Source of the DNA: Candidatus Cloacimonadota bacterium | GTDB taxonomy: Bacteria > Cloacimonadota > Cloacimonadia > Cloacimonadales > Cloacimonadaceae | Direction of reading: 5' to 3' | DNA length: 10,975 nt | Assembly: GCA_023230245.1 (NCBI GenBank) | Contig: JALNXT010000022.1 | Span: 1-10,975 of the forward strand | Shown here: positions 5,249 to 10,975 of the stretch, piece after piece | Layout: every line of letters begins with the position of its first letter | Numbering within the stretch: position 1 is the first letter of the stretch | Notes under the pieces: model-generated | What the model saw: the letters and a program-made list of their open reading frames with translations, nothing else | Told to the model about the DNA's origin: nothing | The model's database searches: none | Position numbers and translations under genes: made by a program

Positions 5249-6229
5249 TTATTGCCTTTTCTGTTTTTGCAAATGTTCCTCATAGCTACGCGAGAATATA
5301 TTATTCCCCTTACGATCTGCAAAGAAATACAGGTATGAATGATGTGCAGGTTGTAACACGGCTTTTATTGATTCTATAGAGGGATTTGCTATGGGTGTGG
5401 GCGGCAAACCACCATTCATATAGGTATTATAGGGTGAGCGGATTTGAGTTTCTCTATAGCTCAACACTTCGCGTTTTATGCCTTTGGGCTCCAAGATATA
5501 ATCCACAGTTGGGCAGGATTGCAGACGCATGCCTATCGATAACCTGTTCAAAAATACACCGGCTATTATCTCACGCTCACCCGCTGGGCCTGCTTCTTTT
5601 TCCACAATGGAAGCTAAGATCAGCTTTGTATAGAAATCTGGTGTTTCCTTTGGATTAATAGCGGCTGATTTCATCCGTTTAAAGAACTGTTCTGTTTGGA
5701 GAGCAAGGATGGAATCTGCACTCATGGCAATAGGGAAACTATAGGTTTCTGGATAGAGGAACCCTTCCAGAGAAGGATATTTGAACCCTGTTAACTTTCT
5801 AACCAAAGCAGAATCCGTAGCAGCAGCTACAAGGCTATCATAGGGCATTAAGCCACTGCGATCGATCTTCATAAGGGTTTTATAAAGCGACATCCCTTCT
5901 GGAAAGGTGATAACTATAGTTTCGCTTTTACCGTTGCGCAGGCGGCTTACTGTTTGCCATAGATTGGTTCGCCCTCCGAAGACATAGCTTCCTGGCTTCA
6001 TATTACGATCTGCCGACCGCAGCTTGGCGAGCATCTTGAACATGGTCTCACTATGGATAATGCTTTCGGCGGATAACTTTTTGCCGATCACACCGGCGTT
6101 GTCTCCTGGCATGATATTTACTATTCTCTTCTCTGCAAAAGAGGGTATAAACAAGATATACGCCAATGTTATAAATACCATAGATATCAGCACAATCCCG
6201 ATCAAGAGGGCGGTTCTAAGGTGTTTCAT
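5249..6229 (-). CDS. mltG: Endolytic murein transglycosylase MltG (YceG family)
   Basis: MltG cleaves nascent glycan strands beside the inner membrane and is thought to set glycan length. The 326-residue protein has a short cytoplasmic N-terminus, one membrane anchor at about 7-28, a small LysM-like region at about 36-105, and the YceG catalytic domain to the C-terminus. The active-site motif ASIVEKEAG is at about 206-214; its glutamates E210/E212 include the catalytic one. Other family marks are GFLYPETY (156-163), GVFLNRLSIGMRLQSCPTV (224-242), SPYNTY (265-270), GLPPTPIANPS (274-284) and the terminal FADRKGNNIFSRS. The frame is open from 6301, but ATG 6229 is chosen: it overlaps the ruvX stop as ATGA and puts the membrane helix at the normal place. 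A GGAAAG stretch just upstream may serve as a weak ribosome binding site. It is the last gene of the operon, with no clear terminator after it. Confidence 0.95.
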   Translation of the reverse strand: MKHLRTALLIGIVLISMVFITLAYILFIPSFAEKRIVNIMPGDNAGVIGKKLSAESIIHSETMFKMLAKLRSADRNMKPGSYVFGGRTNLWQTVSRLRNGKSETIVITFPEGMSLYKTLMKIDRSGLMPYDSLVAAATDSALVRKLTGFKYPSLEGFLYPETYSFPIAMSADSILALQTEQFFKRMKSAAINPKETPDFYTKLILASIVEKEAGPAGEREIIAGVFLNRLSIGMRLQSCPTVDYILEPKGIKREVLSYRETQIRSPYNTYMNGGLPPTPIANPSIESIKAVLQPAHHSYLYFFADRKGNNIFSRSYEEHLQKQKRQ

Positions 6230-6645
6230 ATACTTTCCAAATACTCTTTCAAAAACATACAGGCAGCCATGGCGTCTTTCACTTTGCGGGATTCCTGCCA
6301 CGTGTAGCCCATCTTTTTTAATTCATCATCTGCATCGCAGGTGGAATAACGTTCATCATAATCTGTCACAGGCACGCTTAGTACCTTGCCAAGCTCGACT
6401 GCAAAGGCTTTAGTCTCTGTGGTTTTAGGGGTAAATGTCCCATCAATTGCATAGGGCATACCGACAATCACCAAGCTGATGGAGTTCTGGGTTATTAATC
6501 CCTTAATTGTATTGATGGTGTCTTCTAATCCACTATTCACCAATACCATATATGGTTTGGCGAACATCCGCATTGGGTCGCTTAGCGCAAGCCCAATTCG
6601 CTTTTCACCATAGTCCACCGCCAGAATCCTGCCTTGGTTAATCAT
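6226..6645 (-). CDS. ruvX: RuvX/YqgF family nuclease (putative Holliday junction resolvase)
   Basis: This cytoplasmic RNase H-fold protein belongs to the family described both as a Holliday junction resolvase-like nuclease and as a factor in 16S rRNA 5'-end processing. The 139-residue length is standard. Family motifs are ILAVDYGEKRIGLALSD at 7-23 with acidic D11, VIVGMPYAIDGT at 59-70, YDERYSTCDADDEL at 96-109, and KVKDAMAACMFLKEYL at 121-136 with D124 as the likely last metal ligand. The ATG at 6645 overlaps the stop of the upstream lipoprotein gene as ATGA, and its own TGA overlaps the mltG start the same way. This suggests strict translational coupling. ruvX and mltG are also near neighbours in Bacillus subtilis (yrrK, yrrL), so the pairing is not unique to this genome. 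Confidence 0.93.
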   Translation of the reverse strand: MINQGRILAVDYGEKRIGLALSDPMRMFAKPYMVLVNSGLEDTINTIKGLITQNSISLVIVGMPYAIDGTFTPKTTETKAFAVELGKVLSVPVTDYDERYSTCDADDELKKMGYTWQESRKVKDAMAACMFLKEYLESI

Positions 6646-7229
6646 ATATAGGATTCATCTCTCCAGATAGCGATATACCAACGGTTACCCACGGGTCTTA
6701 GATAAAAACTCGCTCTCCCATTTGCGTTGAGAGAGGAATTTGTGGCTGTATAGCTTAGAGTCAGATTAAAAGTGCAGGTTATAATTATCCAGTCCTCATG
6801 GCCGAGTGCAGGGTCTTGCTCCCATTTATTCTGAGGAGGTATTGTCAAACTAAGAACAATATCGTCAGGGGGAGGGTATAAGCCATCGCTAGAGCCATCC
6901 GTGAACATTCTGGTGGTGTATTCCCTTTCTAGATCATATCCCCAATAAGCATCTTTGATATGATCTCCATCCAAATCCACGCCAATCTGACTTACTTCGC
7001 TGGCGATAAGCTCAAAGCGGAAATCGGGATGCAGCAAACTAAGGTATATATCTATGTTCTTTTCCTGATATGCTCTTTCCAGGTTGCGTAATAGCTTCTC
7101 AGGAGTGTCGTTCAGCATAATGTTGTTTGGGCCTGAAATGTCATTAAGTTTAGGGCGAAAAGGATTGTTACACCCGCTAAACAACATAAAGGACAGCAGT
7201 AATAGCACCAACAGCTTAGGAGTTGTCAT
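6642..7229 (-). CDS. Putative lipoprotein with NTF2-like layout, paralogue 1
   Basis: I do not recognise a named family. The 195-residue protein starts with a signal peptide (TTPKLLVLLLLSFM) ending in FSGC, so C20 should be the lipidated residue; the phenylalanine at -3 is slightly off consensus, and Asn follows the cysteine. After a linker comes a region starting TPEKLLRNLERAYQEKNID at about 42-60, then HPDFRFELIAS, a DLDGDHIKD motif at 85-93 that resembles bacterial calcium-binding loops, and a C-terminal strand pair ending GNRWYIAIWRD. The amphipathic helix, DF.F strand and closing WYI..W strand suggest an NTF2-like fold. The same order occurs in the neighbouring gene. It overlaps that gene by 14 nt and ruvX by 4 nt. 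A function in the cell envelope is inference from the signal peptide and from mltG in the operon. Confidence 0.75.
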   Translation of the reverse strand: MTTPKLLVLLLLSFMLFSGCNNPFRPKLNDISGPNNIMLNDTPEKLLRNLERAYQEKNIDIYLSLLHPDFRFELIASEVSQIGVDLDGDHIKDAYWGYDLEREYTTRMFTDGSSDGLYPPPDDIVLSLTIPPQNKWEQDPALGHEDWIIITCTFNLTLSYTATNSSLNANGRASFYLRPVGNRWYIAIWRDESYI

Positions 7230-7779
7230 ATTTCAATTTACCCCAGGTGATTATGTCATTCCTTCCACGGTAGTCGTACCACTTATCTATATACCAGTAG
7301 CCTGAAATCCTGCGAAAATGAAGCTCTAAGTTCCCCCTAACGTCAATTACATCTTGCCCAATACTGTTTCGCAGAGTAACACGGATGGTGTATGGACTAT
7401 ATATTATGGCTTCGTTTTCGCTTATCTGATCGTCACCATCAATCTTTAGCGTGTCCATCTCGATCTTTGCGTAGTGGTTGTGCAGCAGCTCTATCATATT
7501 CTGTTCCTGGCTTCTGTTCCAGATGGTAGGCATAGAGAAATCACTGATATCCTGCGAGGCAAAATGAAATACAAAAGCATCCGTGAACATAGCTGCATAA
7601 TGGATCTTATTACGGCTGTCGGTATAACAATAGCTTAAGTTTTCCAAGGCGTATTCCAAATCATAGGCATAATCGTTCCACGGAGGAGGTTCTCCCGGTG
7701 GTTCAGATTCGCGCACTTTGAAAAGGTCGCATCCGCCAAGTAGCACTAATGCTAACAGAATTATCAATACATCTCTCAT
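7216..7779 (-). CDS. Putative lipoprotein with NTF2-like layout, paralogue 2
   Basis: This is an unrecognised 187-residue protein. The signal peptide VLIILLALVLLGGC ends in the lipobox LGGC, so C17 should be lipidated; Asp follows at +2, which in enteric bacteria keeps lipoproteins in the inner membrane, though that rule may not hold here. A proline-rich linker (EPPGEPPPW) follows. The body begins YDLEYALENLSYCYTDSRNKI, then FTDAFVFHFASQDIS, and closes with LELHFRRISGYWYIDKWYD. These align by eye with the matching parts of the downstream gene, including the final WYI..W motif. The ATG at 7779 is the first gene of the operon and has no Shine-Dalgarno sequence; a promoter lies directly upstream. 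Its last 14 nt overlap the next gene. Function is unknown. Confidence 0.75.
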   Translation of the reverse strand: MRDVLIILLALVLLGGCDLFKVRESEPPGEPPPWNDYAYDLEYALENLSYCYTDSRNKIHYAAMFTDAFVFHFASQDISDFSMPTIWNRSQEQNMIELLHNHYAKIEMDTLKIDGDDQISENEAIIYSPYTIRVTLRNSIGQDVIDVRGNLELHFRRISGYWYIDKWYDYRGRNDIITWGKLKYDNS

Positions 7780-7785
7780 AAACTC

Positions 7786-7814
7786 ATAATAAAGCGGAGG
7801 CTTATTTATGTCAA
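7786..7814 (-). promoter_or_regulatory. Sigma-70-type promoter for the lipoprotein-ruvX-mltG operon
   Basis: Read on the - strand, a perfect -35 box TTGACA (7814-7809) is followed after exactly 17 nt by TATTAT (7791-7786), five of six matches to TATAAT. A start about seven bases downstream would fall at 7780-7779, at or next to the ATG of the first lipoprotein gene. The predicted mRNA is therefore leaderless or nearly so, which fits the lack of a Shine-Dalgarno sequence there. The spacer contains an AAGC/GCTT hairpin. Confidence 0.65.
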
Positions 7815-7871
7815 TGTAAAAGTGATATTCAGCGATATCGTTTCAAGTGCATGGTTTAGAGCGAGGAAGCA

Positions 7872-10625
7872 TTATTCACATACCGGGAAAAACACTTCGG
7901 CATCAGTTCCCTCTCCCTCTACAGATTCCAGCCGGAAATACCCTCCATACATCGTTATCAGAGATAAGACAGTGGGAATACCAAGTCCAGTGCCAGTTTC
8001 TTTGGTTGTGTAATAAGGAAGGAAAACCTTTTCCAAAAGTTCTTTAGGAATGCCATTACCCTTGTCTATAATGTTCAGTTGGATATAGTTACCTGGCTCA
8101 AGAGGCAGTTTGAAATTCTTATCTACCGTGATTAGTTTACTTTCAATTAGGATTTCACCACCGGATGGCATCGCTTGGGCTGCATTGATCAGAAGATTGG
8201 TAACTATTTGGTTCACGGTTCCATCGGGTAACTTAACTGGAGGAAGTGATTCGGCAAGTTGATATATCGGCTGCACTCTTGTATTATACAAAACCATCTG
8301 CGACATCTTCATCAAATCGGACAGGAGATTAGAGCTTCCTTCTACGCGATCAGCATTTGAATTTAGGGCGAATAGCTGATGAGCGATATCTTTCCCGTGC
8401 ATAACGACAAATTCGGTATCAGAAAGTATCTTTGCCGTGCGCTTATCATCCTTGGCAATTGTTTCCTGGGCGAGATTTACGCCTCCAAGAATTGTTCCCA
8501 GCAGGTTATTAAAGTCGTGAGCAATTCCTGCTGCAAGGTAGCCAAGAGCCTCATGTTTCTGTATTCTTACTCGTTCCGTATCGGCTCTCAATTTCTCGCT
8601 GATATCCCTAAAGGTGATTACGATACCCTGATTGCTATGGCTCTCATCGGTAATAACGGACATGCTTACATCAATAGGTATTTCTGCACCACCTCTGTTC
8701 ACAAGATAGTAGTAGTTAATCAGATAGTTGCCTGTATCTGGTAATTGGGCATTATCAAGGTCGATATTAAGGCTCGTTTTGGTTTCTGGATCAAATAGCC
8801 TAAATACTTGATTGATATGCACTCCGCCAATATCTTCTGCTTTCCAACCGAGAAGTTTTTCCGCAACTGGGTTTATCACATTTACCATTCCCTTCTCATC
8901 CGCCGAAATCACCGCATCATCGATGCTATTAAGGGTGATGCTTAGTTTCTCGCTTGTTTCACGCAGCTTTTTCCTATTTATGGTCTTTTGGATTGAGGTT
9001 TCAATCAAAGATGCGAGATTAGTGAATTGCAACTCATAGTTTACAACGTTACTAAATTGGCTATCGGCAAAGAGTAGGAACTGAAAACCAAATATCTCGT
9101 TTCGTTCATTATATGGCATGCAGATCAAACTCTCTATCCCACCCGATAAAAGTTCCTTGAAAAGGTTGTTGTCCTTTTCAAGTGCCGAAAGGACTTTCAA
9201 ATTGAACGGTGTTGCTAAAGGAACATTTGCATCTTTAGACGATAGAAACAGTATGGGATTCGCAATTAAAAGCTCGGTAAGGAGGAGCATATCAGCTTTA
9301 GCTAATAGCTCTGGGCGAGTGTTTACACTGGAGGCGATGTCTTCCTCCTTCCAGTGATTTGACAGGCTAAATGAATCGGTAGAAGGATCGGGCAGGTATA
9401 AAAGCACTTCCGTAGCTTCGTAGAAGTTTCCTATTATTTCGCAGACCTGATTTTGCAAATCTGCTGGATTGGGAGAATCTTGCTGAATATAAAGTGAACC
9501 AATCTCAGAGATCATACGTTCGTAGGCGAGCTGGTGTTGGATATCTTCAAATGAGGCAAGCAGCTTCTCGCTCATCGTAGCAAACGCCTTGCTGAGAGAA
9601 TCCAATTCATTCATACCGTCTGCTTTCAAGTTTAATGCGTAATTCCCTTTACTTATCTGTTCCGCACTATCGGTAAGCATTTTTAGTGGTTTATTGATGT
9701 TTTGATAGATGATACTTGCTCCCAGCAATCCCAATGTAGCTGCGGAAAGAAGAGCGATAAACATCATCAACAGATTCTTGCTCATTTTATTCATCAGCAT
9801 TGAAATTGGGTATTCCGTTACCAAAAACCATTGCGTTGTTTTGATTTCTCTAAAATTACTGATTACCCGCTTACCGTTTATTCCTTTATGAGTTTTGGGA
9901 GAGGAGTTGTTTAGGAAGAAAAAGTAGTCATGAGCTTGCTGGCTTTCTTTATTACATTCACTTAAGTTAAAGTTTGAGGAAAGGATAGCACTGGTTTCAT
10001 CCAAAACATAGACGTAACCATACTGATTGAAATTGATAGAGTTGATATTGGCAGCCATATAGCGCAGGTCTATCATAGCGCTTAGCACCAGGGCGGTTTT
10101 CTCATTTTCATCTATAATGGGGAGATAAACAATAAGCATCGGTGTTTTATCGATATAAATGATTTTGCCGGTGGATTCCACCTGGCTTTTGATAGCATTC
10201 TCAAAGGAAGGAAGGTTTAGAGCCACATCTATATCATTAGTATTATGCTGACGAACGGAATAAAGCAAAGTGCTATCCGGCTTAAAGACGCTAATCCATT
10301 TTATTGCGATGTATTTATTCATCAGGGTATTGCTTATGTCTATCTGTTCTTGAATCGTCAGTTTCTTTTCATTTGCAAGTCTGGAGTTAAATCTCAGGGC
10401 TTCAAGATGGTTTTCGATCCAGTTATTCAGGTCATTTGTTGCATATTCAAGCTGCACAAGCTGGTCTTCTTTAAGCAAGCTGATAAAGGAATTCCAATAA
10501 AATATCCCCACAAAGTAGCCCGTAAGCATTACGCTTATAAAAGCTATAAGTAACACACCATAATAAAGCTGTTTGGATAAAGGCAGGTTGCTTAAAAATT
10601 TACCCTTGGCATGCTTAGTTCGCAT
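7872..10625 (-). CDS. Membrane sensor histidine kinase (Cache-HAMP-GAF-PAS-HisKA-HATPase)
   Basis: This inner-membrane kinase of 917 residues should autophosphorylate in response to a periplasmic signal. In order: TM1 at about 19-45; a roughly 235-residue periplasmic region with the layout of a double Cache domain; TM2 at 282-308; a HAMP linker at 307-358; a divergent GAF-like region at 365-545; a PAS domain at 560-680; then HisKA with the H box AAGIAHDFNNLLGT (H703). The ATPase domain shows the N box TNLLINAAQAM, G1 DKGNGIP, F box FLPYYTTK and G2 GTGLGI. The HDFNN form is typical of the NtrB-like/HPK4 kinase group. There is no receiver domain. ATG 10625 is preferred over TTG 10631, because GGGG is nine nt upstream of ATG but only a few bases from TTG. 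It overlaps the upstream binding-protein gene by 11 nt. No response regulator is in the window, so the target is unknown. Confidence 0.92.
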   Translation of the reverse strand: MRTKHAKGKFLSNLPLSKQLYYGVLLIAFISVMLTGYFVGIFYWNSFISLLKEDQLVQLEYATNDLNNWIENHLEALRFNSRLANEKKLTIQEQIDISNTLMNKYIAIKWISVFKPDSTLLYSVRQHNTNDIDVALNLPSFENAIKSQVESTGKIIYIDKTPMLIVYLPIIDENEKTALVLSAMIDLRYMAANINSINFNQYGYVYVLDETSAILSSNFNLSECNKESQQAHDYFFFLNNSSPKTHKGINGKRVISNFREIKTTQWFLVTEYPISMLMNKMSKNLLMMFIALLSAATLGLLGASIIYQNINKPLKMLTDSAEQISKGNYALNLKADGMNELDSLSKAFATMSEKLLASFEDIQHQLAYERMISEIGSLYIQQDSPNPADLQNQVCEIIGNFYEATEVLLYLPDPSTDSFSLSNHWKEEDIASSVNTRPELLAKADMLLLTELLIANPILFLSSKDANVPLATPFNLKVLSALEKDNNLFKELLSGGIESLICMPYNERNEIFGFQFLLFADSQFSNVVNYELQFTNLASLIETSIQKTINRKKLRETSEKLSITLNSIDDAVISADEKGMVNVINPVAEKLLGWKAEDIGGVHINQVFRLFDPETKTSLNIDLDNAQLPDTGNYLINYYYLVNRGGAEIPIDVSMSVITDESHSNQGIVITFRDISEKLRADTERVRIQKHEALGYLAAGIAHDFNNLLGTILGGVNLAQETIAKDDKRTAKILSDTEFVVMHGKDIAHQLFALNSNADRVEGSSNLLSDLMKMSQMVLYNTRVQPIYQLAESLPPVKLPDGTVNQIVTNLLINAAQAMPSGGEILIESKLITVDKNFKLPLEPGNYIQLNIIDKGNGIPKELLEKVFLPYYTTKETGTGLGIPTVLSLITMYGGYFRLESVEGEGTDAEVFFPVCE

Positions 10626-10975
10626 TTTCAATTTCCCCTTTTTGCTCGGCTATCTCCCGATAAATTTCATAGAATCTATCCTCATGCCAGTTTTTCAGGG
10701 TACCTCTCAAGGGTGCGATATCAGTTGCTTTTTCCGCCATCCCAAATCTATACTGGATACCCTGCCATTGCCCTTTTAGCATCAAATCTACTGCATAGCT
10801 TAACATTTTATCGTAATTTGTAACCACCGATGCCACTACCCAATGGGGCGCTTTGGCATGCTGATCATCAATACTTCCAATGGTCATGATTTTGTTTTTG
10901 GCACCCCATGCATAGATATCTGTACCTGCAGAGCCACAATTTACAAATATGACATCGACCATGTTATCCTTCATT
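10615..10975 (-). CDS. BMP/Med-family periplasmic substrate-binding protein, C-terminal part
   Basis: Only the last 119 codons are visible; the gene runs off the right edge, so signal peptide and N-terminal lobe are unseen. The family is recognised from VDVIFVNCGSAGTDIYAWGAK, the strand IMTIGSIDDQ, the APHWVVASVVTNYDKMLSYAV stretch and the final LKGQWQGIQYRFGMAEKATDIAPL, which follow the order of the second lobe of BMP-type (PnrA-like) binding proteins. Known members bind nucleosides or other small ligands for ABC transporters. Instead of permease genes, the next gene here is a histidine kinase, whose start overlaps this gene's end by 11 nt. That context hints at a role in signalling rather than, or besides, transport. 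The ligand cannot be predicted from this fragment. Confidence 0.75.
   Translation of the reverse strand, partial: MKDNMVDVIFVNCGSAGTDIYAWGAKNKIMTIGSIDDQHAKAPHWVVASVVTNYDKMLSYAVDLMLKGQWQGIQYRFGMAEKATDIAPLRGTLKNWHEDRFYEIYREIAEQKGEIENAN

Noticed and set aside
5153..5379. Overlapping + strand frames of 61 and 73 codons across the palindrome and the end of mltG
   Set aside because: They are antisense to the conserved MltG C-terminus or run through the palindrome, and have no recognisable protein features.
5386..5658. 90-codon + strand frame
   Set aside because: It lies wholly antisense to mltG, and its sequence is explained by MltG codons on the other strand.
6230..6301. mltG start at 6301
   Set aside because: It would read 76 nt inside ruvX and put 24 extra residues before the membrane anchor; ATG 6229 overlaps the ruvX stop as ATGA.
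7786..7806. Hairpin AATAAAGC/GCTTATT as a terminator for the histidine kinase gene
   Set aside because: The stem is short with a bulge and no proper T run, and it sits within the promoter spacer, so it is not supported as a terminator.
7820..7860. GATAT/ATATC inverted repeat after the kinase stop
   Set aside because: Only five AT-rich pairs with a six-nt loop and no T tract; expected by chance.
10626..10631. TTG start for the histidine kinase at 10631
   Set aside because: ATG 10625 is two codons later and correctly spaced from GGGG; TTG would lie only about three nt from it.

Overview
The window looks like a chromosomal segment from a Gram-negative-type bacterium, with moderately AT-rich DNA. 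Two genes encode probable lipoproteins, and there is an inner-membrane sensor kinase beside a periplasmic binding protein. The gene order secY-map-infA-rpmJ-rpsM-rpsK-rpsD-rpoA-rplQ, with no adk between secY and map, is the arrangement I associate with the Bacteroidota/Chlorobi side of the tree. A relative such as Cloacimonadota is my best guess, but the phylum is inferred and no taxonomic marker was searched.

Region 1 (1-4747, + strand) is the end of the spc operon joined to the alpha operon. It holds secY (3' part), map, infA, rpmJ, rpsM, rpsK, rpsD, rpoA and rplQ, closed by a strong intrinsic terminator at 4712-4747. All genes are intact and tightly packed. At four junctions the stop codon lies inside the Shine-Dalgarno sequence of the next gene. 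Notable points are a TTG start for rpsM and a 50-residue Lys/Ala/Pro-rich tail on RpoA that overlaps the start of rplQ.

Region 2 (4748-5248) is about 500 bp without a convincing gene, between convergent operons. It carries two tandem hairpins whose cores are complementary to each other, three CATTGC boxes spaced exactly 11 nt apart plus an inverted copy, a possible 17-codon reading frame with a ribosome binding site, and a GC-rich palindrome resembling the intergenic repeats common in many bacterial genomes.

Region 3 (5249-7814, - strand) is a four-gene operon read right to left: lipoprotein, lipoprotein, ruvX, mltG. All three junctions overlap (14, 4 and 4 nt). A consensus-like promoter lies so close to the first ATG that its transcript would be leaderless or nearly so. 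The two lipoproteins look like diverged paralogues with an NTF2-like layout.

Region 4 (7872-10975, - strand) holds a 917-residue membrane sensor histidine kinase (Cache-like sensor, HAMP, GAF-like, PAS, HisKA, HATPase) preceded, with an 11-nt overlap, by the 3' end of a BMP/Med-family periplasmic binding protein. The overlap suggests that the binding protein and kinase are made together and may form one sensing unit. No response regulator is visible.
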